A stretch of 64,000 nucleotides of DNA, taken from Ligustrum vulgare. Lineage: Eukaryota > Streptophyta > Magnoliopsida > Lamiales > Oleaceae. Under the pieces are notes generated by a model that saw only the letters and a list, made by a program, of their open reading frames with translations, ran no database searches and had not been told where the DNA came from. Each line of letters opens with the position of its first letter. Within the stretch, counting starts at the first letter, position 1. The stretch is from positions 44,381,466-44,445,465 of the forward strand of contig OY743183.1 of assembly GCA_963555705.1 (NCBI GenBank), read 5' to 3'. The position numbers and the translations under genes were made by a program. Shown piece after piece: positions 36,770 through 45,763 of this stretch.

Positions 36770-36977
36770 TGTTATAAATAATGTATATATGTGAATGACA
36801 TTACCATTATATCCCTGTAAACTTTACAATATTACGATTGTGCCATTGTCCACTCCTATAAATAGGAGCCTATACTTACCAATTTATTACACCAATTCTT
36901 GAAGAGAAATTCTCTCCTCTAAACTCTCTCCATTTCTCTCTCTATGTTGTTCTTATGATTTCGATGATTTTATAACA
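36770..36977 (+). repeat. 5' LTR
   Basis: 208 bases, TGTTATAA...TTATAACA, with no difference seen from the right LTR. CTATAAATAG at 36858-36867 is a strong TATA box, so transcription probably starts about 30 bases downstream. The bases after the LTR, CGTTATCAGCACGAGTC, are not a standard TGG-starting primer-binding site. The same post-LTR phrase is, from memory, common in one plant copia group. Confidence 0.92.
36866..36920 (+). promoter_or_regulatory. LTR promoter
   Basis: The TATA box CTATAAATAG (36858-36867) lies 110 bases before the LTR end, followed by a pyrimidine-rich CTCTCTCCATTTCTCTCTC leader. An identical copy lies in the 3' LTR (about 42988). In this position it would drive the element's sense RNA, antisense to the captured ORFs. 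Confidence 0.6.
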
Positions 36978-37116
36978 CGTTATCAGCACGAGTCTCTAAC
37001 CAATTGAGTAATAACGGGAGTATGCTCTACAGTTGCATCTAAATGATGAGCCTCTGTATCAGAAACCTGATTATTACTAACCAATGTTTCCTTTTCTCTC
37101 AAACTGAAAAAGAATG

Positions 37117-37430
37117 ATTCTGGCCGATCCAGATATCCGATCGACGATCGGCCACCGCCATCAGAACGGGCTTGTCAAGGAGAAGACTCGCCTAAAATTT
37201 GGCGCAGAACCAACGGCTGAAACAAAAGATATCGACCGAAGAAGAAAATCTGAAAAACTGTGCAAAAACAGATATCTGACCGAAAATTGAAATGCTTATT
37301 CCGGACGATTCTGAACTCCGATCGACGATCGGCCAGCGGCATATCAACGGGTTTTTCTAGGAGAAGACTCGACTGAAATTTGGCGCAAATCCAACGGTTA
37401 AAACGGAAGTTATTGTCCGGAGAAGAAGAT
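37117..37430 (+). repeat. Direct repeats of the leader, 181-bp period
   Basis: Two diverged copies (about 37117-37247 and 37298-37429) share CCGATCGACGATCGGCCA, GGAGAAGACTCG and AAATTTGGCGCA. The centre CGATCGACGATCG is a dyad. A third, degenerate start may follow at 37450. No long open frame conserves the repeat as protein. Confidence 0.75.
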
Positions 37431-37549
37431 GCTGGCGGACTGAAAAATGATGATTCCGGCCAAACGGTTGATCTTTTGGAAAATCGGAGACCACCGGCAT
37501 GTTCAGGACGCCGAGGCACATATTATGGTGATGGGTTAATTTTTCCGAT

Positions 37550-37608
37550 CACCGGCGCGTGGCGGCCGGCGGCGGCCGGCGGCGGCGGCGCGTGGCGGAT
37601 CCGGCGAT
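37550..37608. repeat. GC-rich GGCGGCCGGCGGC run
   Basis: Short tandem of CGGCGG-type units in an otherwise AT-rich element, downstream of the leader repeats. No coding meaning is evident. Confidence 0.7.
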
Positions 37609-37929
37609 GACGAAAGGCAGTTTGTCCGTTTTGATGAATTGGATTTTTCTATGATCTTATTTTTCTGTTTTGTGCAGTTTTTAAAATATTCCGGCGGTCG
37701 AACATGGCGGTTTTCTTAAAAACTGTTTTTGGAGCAATCCTGACGAGATTTTGAACTTCGGACCAAAAGTAAGTTTGTTCTAAATTAAATTTTAAACCTA
37801 TTGACGGTTTCAATTTATTCATATGAGCAATATATTAAAATATGGACGATTTTGCCCTTAATAATACATACAAGTATAATAATCGTAAATTAACGATTAA
37901 TATGTGATCAATTGAATTATATTATGCTG

Positions 37930-38110
37930 CCACCTACATGGTTGGTTTTACCACCTACATGGTTGGCTTTACCCGGTTTAATTATTTCATTATGTCGATT
38001 CCGCCTATATGGCCGGTTTAATTGTTTCATCTCGTTGATACCGTCTATATGGCTGGTTTAATTATTTCATCACGTTGACACCGCCTATATGGTCGGTATA
38101 TCAATTGAAT
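37930..38110 (+). repeat. Tandem repeat, about 54-bp unit
   Basis: Four or five units of the form CCGCCTATATGGCCGGTTTAA then TTATTTCAT.ACGTTGA, with drift between copies (CCACCTACATGGTTGG, CCGTCTATATGGCTGG, CCGCCTATATGGTCGG). Confidence 0.8.
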
Positions 38111-38702
38111 ACATATAAACACCTCAGTTGTTGGTTAATTCTAACATATTAGAGGGTTGTTGTCAACATATATACTTGGTGGTATAACCCCAGTATCGTT
38201 ATTGTTAATATATATATACAATATTATTGTTATTTGATACTTCATTAAATGATACCAGAAGTTATCAATACTAAAGTTAGAAAATATTTTATCAAATGAT
38301 ACCAGAAGTTATCATTACCAAAAGGTTGATAAATATTAATAAAATGTTTTATCCAATGGTACCAGAAGTTACCAATATCTGAATTTGAATGGGTGGATGA
38401 AAATTATTCAACAAGAGAATGTTGATGTATGATAAGATAATATCACATGATAGCACGGATATAGCTAATGTGAAAATAATCTCATCAGTATTATGAGATG
38501 AATGTTAGATGATAAGTGCCTGGAAAAGTTCTTGCACGAGCACTTATATATTCCAGAAGAAGTACATATTTACTCCAGAAGAAGTAAAAATTATCATCTA
38601 AACATACTGAAATGATATTATTATTGCTCCTGAAGAAGCATAAACGAGACATACATGCAAAATGCAAAAGGGGAAAACATTTATGATCCTCAAAATTAGA
38701 GA

Positions 38703-38906
38703 TGTGTTTCGGGAGTAGCCGTATCCTACCACCTCTGACCTTTTGAGGAAATAAAGAAAAAAGTGTGTTTCAAGAGTAAGAAATACTCCATACTCTACCA
38801 CTTTAAATCTTTGAGGTACACAAGATTAATACATTGATAAAATCCTAGAAATTTATGGTGTGTCTCAAGAGTGAGAATACTCCGTACTCTACCACCACCT
38901 ATTCTA
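38703..38906 (+). repeat. Three repeats next to the captured module
   Basis: Three diverged copies (38703-38749, 38762-38816, 38859-38906) of GTGTTTC.AGAGTA...TACTCTACCAC. The first two end TTTTGAGG or CTTTGAGG. The third loses that ending and passes into the LOG 3' region at about 38895-38910, which places the left junction of the captured sequence there. Confidence 0.65.
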
Positions 38907-38910
38907 GAGT

Positions 38911-39564
38911 TCACAAAGATAAATTTACATTAACCGGACTCCATTTTCGCTTGATTCCCCTTCCTTGCGACCAATCTATCTTTACTCCTGCTGGATCTTG
39001 TATTGGAATATATGATTGCAACTTATCCAGCAGTTCCTCGATAGTAGGAGCAGAAATAAGGATTCTCCTAGAAAATGGAGATATGAATCCCTGTTCCACA
39101 GCATAATCAAGAAATGTTAGCAAACCATCAAAGAAATTGTTTACATTTAAAAGCCCTATAGGCTTAGTATGGAGATCTAGTTGAGCCCATGAAGTAATAT
39201 TAAAGATTTCTTCTAAAGTACCAAAACCTCCAGGCAGGGCTATGAAGGCATCAGAACCATATAACATGCAAGTTATGCGTTCATGGATAGATAAGGTTTG
39301 TACTTCATGCCCTCGTGTTTTGCCTGCAATATCAGCTAAAGGAGTAGGTATAACACCTATCACTCTTGCTTTCTCTACTAGAGCGGATTGTGAAACACAA
39401 CCCATCAATCCACTGCTACCTCCTCCATACACGAGAGTGATACCTTTCTCTCCCAATTTCTTTCCTAAATCCACGGCTGCTTCTAGATACCCAAAACCTT
39501 TTCCCACTTTTGATCCACAAAATACACAGATAGTTTTGATCTGTCGAAATTTTGGTCCTTCCAT
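38911..39564 (-). CDS. LOG-type cytokinin riboside 5'-monophosphate phosphoribohydrolase
   Basis: 217 aa, the usual length of plant LOG enzymes, which release active cytokinin bases from nucleotide precursors in the cytosol and nucleus. Visible hallmarks: ICVFCGSKVGKG at residues 12-22, VYGGGSSGLMG at 45-55, VIGVIP at 68-73, HERITCM at 94-100 and the signature PGGFGTLEE at 111-119, then TSWAQLDLHTKPIGLLNVN (124-142) and FISPFSRRILISAPT (160-174). The arginine expected near the HxR motif is present (Arg96), but the neighbouring Lys of typical LOGs is Ile. The frame is intact and intronless, whereas plant LOG genes are normally multi-exon. It lies antisense inside an LTR retrotransposon, 248 bases from a second antisense ORF. 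No poly-A remnant is seen at its 3' side. It is either a processed capture or a retrogene; activity is unproven. The start is the only in-frame ATG before ICVFCGS. Confidence 0.9.
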   Translation of the reverse strand: MEGPKFRQIKTICVFCGSKVGKGFGYLEAAVDLGKKLGEKGITLVYGGGSSGLMGCVSQSALVEKARVIGVIPTPLADIAGKTRGHEVQTLSIHERITCMLYGSDAFIALPGGFGTLEEIFNITSWAQLDLHTKPIGLLNVNNFFDGLLTFLDYAVEQGFISPFSRRILISAPTIEELLDKLQSYIPIQDPAGVKIDWSQGRGIKRKWSPVNVNLSL

Positions 39565-39812
39565 TTTTGAAAGTAAAGAAGGAAAATGTTATTTTGGGAT
39601 GCATGAACTATGAAAAATGTTTGGCTATTTAAAACCGAAAAACTTCACTATTTACTGGTCGTTTTTCGAAAAAGTGAAGATTTACTTTTGACAAAATCAT
39701 CCTACTCACCTTTCGGCGATTTAATATTTTTAACCAGCCTTTATCAAAACTCGTGAAAGGAAACAGAAAAAATATTTTATATGTGCATATATATCAAATG
39801 ATTTACCTTGTA
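39565..39812 (-). other. Spacer between the two captured ORFs
   Basis: 248 bases without an ORF. On the minus strand AAG|GTAAATC at about 39799 resembles a 5' splice site. Pyrimidine-rich stretches before the LOG start (TTTTCCTTCTTTACTTTC) could serve as the acceptor region, although the nearest AG is not ideal. The spacer could be an intron, an intergenic region or the LOG promoter; the sequence does not decide. Confidence 0.3.
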
Positions 39813-40358
39813 TTAATGCTGCATAGCCAAAGCATCATTGTTTATAACAGCATGGCAAACATGATCTTTTGCTATTATATTTTTGAGACTATATCTCTCT
39901 TTATCGCTGATGAATTTAGCCCATAAAGATAGTAGCTCACGCTGCACATATCCACTAGGGTGCGTCTCAAGAGTCAATCGGATATCATCCAATGACTCCT
40001 TACTCAGTCCACCCTTAATGAAGTCTATCTTATCATCTCGATTTATGGATGAATATCCTATTGATTTACAACGGGTATCACATGTCCATCGAGCACATTT
40101 GTAGCAACTATTTAATCTTTTTGCTCTTCGCTTCTTTGCAAAAGTACTCTTACCTAAGCCAGGCTTGTGCTTAGAAAATGAATCTGGTAATTCACCAGCT
40201 AATCGAACTTTTGCTTCGATCAACCAGCGAACATCTTCTGACATGCCATGATCCATCAGCAACCTCAATCTTTCGAGCCTAATTCGATAAATTTTTCTCA
40301 AATCATTTACTGGAAGATTGGAATAATATTTGCGAATATTTGAAAGTATGATATCCAT
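39813..40358 (-). CDS. Uncharacterised 181-aa protein captured with LOG
   Basis: I do not recognise this family. The frame runs from 40358 (first ATG, MDIILSNIRKYYSNLP) to a stop at 39813. It stays open a further nine codons upstream (GRRLDPSK) to 40385 without an ATG, and an in-frame stop lies just beyond. The protein is basic and soluble, with no signal peptide or membrane segment. It has an amino-terminal helical block rich in Leu/Arg (DLRKIYRIRLERLRLL), a Lys/Arg cluster (KSTFAKKRRAKR) and a cysteine cluster CYKCARWTCDTRC (C-x2-C-x4-C-x3-C) that could bind zinc, followed by a mixed helical tail. The codons look normal and there are no internal stops. A GTAAAT splice-donor-like site follows the stop at about 39799, so the ORF may be the last part of a spliced unit that also includes LOG. 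Confidence 0.7.
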   Translation of the reverse strand: MDIILSNIRKYYSNLPVNDLRKIYRIRLERLRLLMDHGMSEDVRWLIEAKVRLAGELPDSFSKHKPGLGKSTFAKKRRAKRLNSCYKCARWTCDTRCKSIGYSSINRDDKIDFIKGGLSKESLDDIRLTLETHPSGYVQRELLSLWAKFISDKERYSLKNIIAKDHVCHAVINNDALAMQH

Positions 40359-41909
40359 TTTTGATGGATCTAGCCTTCTTCCCAAATCATCTATTTAAAT
40401 GCATTATTCAACGCGTAAAAGAGCGGCGGCTCCGCGTGTCAGTGATATGGATTCCATCAAGAAATAATGGAATAAATTATTGAAAAGGTGAGATAATATG
40501 CCATTACCTTTTTCGATATAAGGGAAGATTTGGCGACAAGATTGAGATTATGAGATATTTCCTTGGATATTGTACCTGATTTTTCGGTATACTAAAAGTA
40601 ATAAAGGTATACTGATTTGAACTATATAGAATACTGATGAAATAAATGTTGTATTGAACCAGAAGTTCATACATATGTACAAGTGAAATATCTTATTGAA
40701 CCAGAAGTTCATACGTACAAGTGAAATATGTATATAGTATGAACCAGAAGCTCATAAATGAAATATACATTGTATTGAACCAGAAGTTTAGCGATATTGT
40801 ATTGAATCAAATATTCATACATAGAAATGAAATAAAACCGTATAGAACCAGAAGTTCTATAATAAACGGTTAGATTATCAAAAGTTCCAAATTATTTTCT
40901 ATGAGAATAACTTATTCAGAAATTGTTTATCATACAACAATATTCTATGTCAAACAGGGAATAGCTCAAGAAGCTTTATTATTTGTAAAAGTGCGATATG
41001 CATACACTCCACCAAAGCGCACTGAGATATATGATTGAAATTACATCCCTAAAAGAATGACATGTGTTATGGCATTTTAGCCGATTGATAATATTTGAGA
41101 ACATTATGGTGAAAACACGCCTGAAGCGTAATTATGCCTGAAGCATAATGACTATCGATTCCAAAAATAAATATCTCTTGAATGATTGAAATGATTCCTT
41201 TGAGGCTAAATACTCAAAGTAAGTAAAAGGGACATAGTCAAATGATGAGATATTCAGGTACCTGATGATAGAACATATAAAGAGATCTCTCCACGTTATA
41301 TTGAGATGGAATCGATAAATAAGTCGACTGCATACCCTCTTATGAAATAAGATTGATGAAATCATAATTCTTTGGCCAAGTATGAAACCCTAATGTAGGG
41401 ATTATTGTTCAAGGACCTGAAGTCCAAATGCTTAAATGTGTAAAGCCAGTAATTATATGTACAAATGAAAAATATTTCACAGTCGTAAAAGACGACTAGT
41501 TGCGCGCGAAATTTTTCATAGAACTGGCATGACATATGGTGGATAGACTATAGTCTAAATCACTAGCTTGAGCTCCTTGATATACCAATGAGTGAGATCA
41601 AAATGTATGATTCTCATCTCGGTACTTTGGGAGTATTCTTTGATGTACCAGTTGATCGCGGTACGTTGGGATTTCAAGTAAAATGATTGTAGATTATATG
41701 TCGAAATTGATATCTATTTCAATGATTGATTATGCTCCTGCAAAATTAGAAATTGCAGTTTATAAAGTGCAAGAACATACATGTATAAATCATTGAAAGA
41801 TTCAATATGCCCAGATTAGTATCACTATAGAATGATACAAATGACTCCATGATATAATATGTTGAAAGTGAAATTGGAGTGTACTATTTATGACATCTGG
41901 GAAATTGAT
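40359..41909 (+). other. Non-coding interior of the LTR element
   Basis: No gag or pol motif on either strand. 40386-40540 is probably the 5' flank of the captured module. From 40600 the sequence is made of short AT-rich phrases and the recurring hairpins. The dyads 41198-41219 (CTTTGAG/CTCAAAG), 41792-41806 (ATTGAA/TTCAAT) and 41819-41838 (GTATCA/TGATAC) belong to the same style with other loops. Confidence 0.5.
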
Positions 41910-42175
41910 TATTCACTAGAAGTGAATACGAAAATGAATATTCACCAGAAGTGAATTTGAAATTGATTATTCACTAGAAGTGAATTTGAAAATGAATATT
42001 TAATTATTCACTAGAAGTGAAAGATGCAATCTATGAAAGTGAATTATAGATTTGATTATTCACCAGAAGTGAATTCTAAATTTGATTATTCACCAGAAGT
42101 GAAAAATACAATGAAAAGATTCGTGATTGCACCAATATACATGTAATATTCCATGAAAGGAATAAATACGCGTTG

Positions 42176-42869
42176 CACTCTTTTTCCCTTAGCTGAGGTT
42201 TTGTCCCACAGGGTTTTCATAGCAAGTTTTTTAATGAGGCAACAGTTGAGGCGTATTGATGAAAATTAATGAGAATAATGCACTCTTTTTCCCTTCGCTG
42301 AGGTTTTGTCCCACAGGGTTTTCCTAGCAAGGTTTTTGAGGCATCATCATAGCTATCAACAAGCTATAATTCAGCAACACATTGTTATACTGGAATGATA
42401 TCAACAAATGAAGAAAATCATACACATCTTATGAAGAATGTTATGATATCGACTACACACAAGAAGATTTTCATATATATTCCAGAAGAAAGATGATATC
42501 ATTATTCAAAAGGTTCATGAATACTTGATTGCACACTTCAGGGGGAGAATCATGCTGTCATGCTGTACTCTTTTTCCTTCGTCCAGGTTTTGTCCCACAG
42601 GGTTTTCCTGACAAGGTTTTAACGAGGCAGCGGCTGTACTCTTTTTCCTTCGTTCAGATTTTGTCCCATTGGGTTTTACTGACAAGGTTTTAACGAGGCA
42701 GCACTGAAGCACTGAAGAACTTCAAAGATTCAATACATGATTTGTTCTACTTGAACATTAAGACTCAACGATTGACGATGGCCAATATCAGGGGGAGCAA
42801 CTGTACTCTTTTTCCTTCGCTCAAGTTTTATCCCATTGGGTTTTCTTAGCAAGGTTTTAACGAGGCAGA
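42176..42869 (+). repeat. Five copies of the pre-PPT box
   Basis: Copies start at about 42176, 42282, 42566, 42636 and 42803. Each reads ACTCTTTTTCCTTCG, then AGGTTTTGTCCCACAGGG, TTTTCCT.GCAAGGTTTT and AACGAGGCA. Two extra purine tracts (CAGGGGGAG at about 42538-42546 and 42789-42797) follow some of them, as if the unit box plus tract had been multiplied. One such box upstream of the 3' LTR is, from memory, a common feature of plant copia elements. Confidence 0.85.
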
Positions 42870-42887
42870 CAATTGCGTAATATGTCA

Positions 42888-42899
42888 TTCAAGGGGGAG
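42888..42899 (+). other. Polypurine tract
   Basis: TTCAAGGGGGAG immediately before the 3' LTR, the expected primer for plus-strand DNA synthesis. Confidence 0.85.
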
Positions 42900-43107
42900 T
42901 GTTATAAATAATGTATATATGTGAATGACATTACCATTATATCCCTGTAAACTTTACAATATTACGATTGTGCCATTGTCCACTCCTATAAATAGGAGCC
43001 TATACTTACCAATTTATTACACCAATTCTTGAAGAGAAATTCTCTCCTCTAAACTCTCTCCATTTCTCTCTCTATGTTGTTCTTATGATTTCGATGATTT
43101 TATAACA
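42900..43107 (+). repeat. 3' LTR
   Basis: 208 bases, identical by eye to 36770-36977, followed by the TSD TCAAT. Confidence 0.92.
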
Positions 43108-43226
43108 TCAATATCACTTATTAATTACAAATATTTTTTTAAATTATTTTTTAATCATAAATTCTACCTCAAAAATACCAAAAAGTAAAAATAACGACAA
43201 CTACATAACATCCGAACACAGACTAA

Positions 43227-45130
43227 GGCAGTTTTAGGCAACTCATTTACGTATCGTTTTTTTACGCAATTATTACAATTTATAAACAATACAATTTCTC
43301 AAACTACTTTTTAAACAAACGTATTTTATCTCTTTAATTTTCAACCCTACATCTACCTAAAAAATACCAAAATAAACAAAACAAAAAACTGTCGATTATA
43401 ATTTATAATTTACACAATTTTTCAAATCACTTTTTAATCATACATATTATTTTATTCAATTTTTAACCACATATTTTATCTAGAAAAAATAAATAATCAA
43501 TTATAATTGATTTAATGATACGGTGAACATAGGCTAAAAAGTAGAATTTTTTTTTAAGTTTATGGATTTATTTGTATACTGCATCCGTCTTGTAAAGACA
43601 GATTCATTTCTCTTTTTACACAATTAACCATACTTTTTTTATTTATAAACCAATTTAAAGCAAAACAGTTTTTCAAATTCTTTTTTAACCACACATTTTC
43701 TCTTTTCAATTTTTAACGATTATTTTTTACCTCAAAAATAGAAATAAACTAATTTTTAAACAAAACAGTGTTACCAAACAGAAGGAAAACATAATTAATA
43801 TATGTATGTAATTGGTAGTTTATATTTGTTGATAATAATACTAATTAAATATGAGTATATTAGAAATTAAGAAATTAATATATTTTCAAAAAGTAGATGG
43901 TATATAATTTGGAACAAATAGAAAAAGGAAAACGATTCATCTTTGTGGGACAGATGGACCGATGGAGTATTATTATATCAATAGAATGTGTAAATGTAAA
44001 TGAATTTTTAAAAAATAGGATTTCAAAAAGAGTAATACTATCTATAGTCACTCAATACCATAATCAACATACATGTTTGTTAGCTTGGTAAACTTGTTAA
44101 AAATAAATTTTTAAACAGTATCTAATCAAATTTTAATCACATATTTTATTTTTCAATTTTTCAAACACATTTTTACAAAAAACATATTTTGAACCAAAAA
44201 CATTTAACGGGCCCTTTTTTTACACAATAATTATAATTTATAAATCAATTTGTATATAAAAAATTTCTCAAACCAGTTTTTAACTACACACATTTTCTTT
44301 CTACAATTTGTAACAGTAATTTTTTAATTATTTTATATTCACCCTTAGTTTTAATTAATGTACATTTTTATTATTTTATTTTTTTTTATTTTTGTACTGC
44401 AATAAAAATATATTTTTTTTATACATTTACAATCTAAATTCTTTTACTTTTCACTATTTTTTTTTTTAAATAAAATCAGTAACTCTCATATAATTATATT
44501 TTCTAATAACTCCTTCCATTAATATGAGAAAACAAAATGTGTATTTCTTGAAATAAATATACTTCAAAAAGGGCTTAAAGGATTTTTTTTATAATTATTT
44601 TACCCTCAAACATTTTAATAATATCATATTTATCACTAATTTTAATTAATGTACAATTTTTTTTAAAATTTTTTTTATTTAATTTCTTAGTGTGGTTAAA
44701 AGATATTTTGAAAAAATATACATGGTTAAAACTTAATTTGAAGAAATATGTTGTTTATAAACATAGCCTAAGTTTTGTTATGCAATTATTAATCATTTAT
44801 AAACCAATTTATAAGTAACGCAATTTTTCAAACTACATTTAATTACACAAATTTTTCGAAACTACTTTTTAATCACATATTTTACTTTAAAAGGACAAGA
44901 ACTTTTTATAAATAGCGACAAGTTAGCCGAACATAACCTTATTTATAAATAAGTTACAAAATATAGGCTGAGTTAAAAAGCGATTTGAAAGAATTTGTGT
45001 TGTTTAAATGTGGTTTGAAGAATTCTGTCATTTATAAATTTTATATAAATGAGAAATAATTACATTACGAAAAAGATGTTGAGTTTATAAATAACACGTT
45101 TCACTGAATCTTGTTCAGCTAACTTTTCGC
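43227..45130. mobile_element. Dense Tourist-like MITE remnants
   Basis: No gene. Copies or fragments lie at about 43250-43390, 43390-43545, 43635-43785, 44095-44320 and 44690-45115, with core phrases such as AATTTCTCAAACTACTTTTT and TCAATTTTTAACCACATATT. Most read in the same orientation. Non-MITE gaps of up to about 300 bases are AT-rich and featureless. Confidence 0.5.
44158..44690. repeat. Dispersed repeat, copy 1
   Basis: Direct repeat of 46555-47085. Shared landmarks are ACATATTTTGAACCAAAAAC, TATTCACCCTTAGTTTTAAT, AATATGAGAAAACAAAATG and GGGCTTAAAGG. Differences are mainly in poly-T length. A MITE fragment is included at its left. Confidence 0.8.
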
Positions 45131-45132
45131 CA

Positions 45133-45763
45133 TCTTAATCTTAATATATATAATAACAACATAGCCGTCACATAAATCCGCACATAGTTTCCCGCCATTT
45201 TTGCCTGCTATTTTAGGAAACTTTATAATTTTATTAAATATTTTAATAATTGAATTAGGAAACTTCAATTAATGCAAAATTAATTATAGGTGACATATAA
45301 TAAATGACTTATTGATTTGTAAAAAATAAAAAATATATAAATAGATCAAATTGTATATTATTTTTATTATTTTGATAATTATTGTAATATTTTGAAGTAA
45401 AAAAATATGCAGTATGTGTATCAAATTCAAGATCTTAACGAGAAGTTTAATACAAGCTAACAAATGAAAACAAACTCTAAATATATCATTCGTAAAATTG
45501 TCTCAAATAATAAAGGTAAAAGCTTAATTTATACTTTTTAATTTTTCCAATATCTAATATTTTTAATTTATCTCATTTAAATCATAAAATGATATCTATC
45601 TTTTCTTACATAACTTCAATTTGACATAAATGATTAATTTCATATTTTTTTTCTTATCAAATTAAAAAAAATAATAGATATCCAATCTTTCTAAGTAAAT
45701 TCAATTAAAATATTTTAATTTCTACAACTTTAGATTTCGACAAATTTTTTGGTAAAATGAGAA
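45133..45763 (+). mobile_element. Helitron-type element, 5' part
   Basis: Starts TCTTAATATATATAATAAC then ATAGCCGTCACATAAATCC (5' TC, as Helitrons have). Its body matches, in reverse, the minus-strand elements at 47115-48531 and 48530-49796 over several hundred bases (GATCTTAACGAGAAGTTTAA, GATATCCAATCTT). A second 5' end of the same type starts at 45764 (TCTTAATTTTAATATATATA), so two copies are abutted or one is truncated by the other. No 3' hairpin with CTAR was found. Confidence 0.5.

Larger units (their letters stand above)
38250..42144 (+). repeat. Scattered hairpins with a constant CAGAA-type loop
   Basis: About 20 short inverted repeats (stem 4-7 bp, loop 5-8 bases) share a loop close to CCAGAAG or CTGAA. 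Clear examples: 38250-38267 TGATA/TATCA; 38295-38316 AATGATA/TATCATT; 38357-38374 TGGTA/TACCA; 38569-38588 TTTACT/AGTAAA; 40655-40669 TGAA/TTCA; 40738-40756 TATGA/TCATA; 40841-40861 TATAGAA/TTCTATA; 41117-41129 ACGC/GCGT; 41131-41149 ATTATGC/GCATAAT; 41413-41425 GGAC/GTCC; 41910-41928 TATTCAC/GTGAATA; and five more TTCAC/GTGAA copies to 42103. Loops recur while stems differ and remain complementary. Confidence 0.8.
36770..43107 (+). mobile_element. LTR retrotransposon carrying two antisense genes
   Basis: 6338 bases bounded by two identical 208-bp LTRs and a perfect 5-bp TSD TCAAT (36765-36769 and 43108-43112). A polypurine tract AAGGGGGAG directly precedes the right LTR, fixing the plus orientation. 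No gag, protease, integrase or reverse transcriptase frame is visible, so it is non-autonomous. The repeated box before the 3' LTR (42176-42869) and the tract are familiar from plant copia elements; the copia assignment is inference. The interior has tandem leader repeats, many small hairpins and, at about 38900-40500, a module with two intact antisense ORFs (LOG-type enzyme and an unknown protein). Identical LTRs indicate very recent transposition. Confidence 0.9.
36715..43223. mobile_element. Tourist-like MITE split by an LTR retrotransposon
   Basis: 36715-36769 and 43113-43223 are the two halves of one MITE of about 166 bases, with TAA on both outer flanks (36712-36714 and 43224-43226). 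The left end has GTGTTCAGCAAT and the reversed right end GTCTGTGTTCGGATG. The halves join at the 5-bp TCAAT that the LTR element duplicated. Confidence 0.75.

Noticed and set aside
38911..40358. LOG and its partner as an ordinary host locus
   Set aside because: Both lie between identical LTRs with a matching TSD and a polypurine tract, and retroelement repeats adjoin both sides of the module.
40358..40385. Start of the second captured ORF at 40385
   Set aside because: The codon there is TTG, not ATG. The first ATG in frame is at 40358, so the nine upstream residues are kept only as a possible continuation of an upstream exon.
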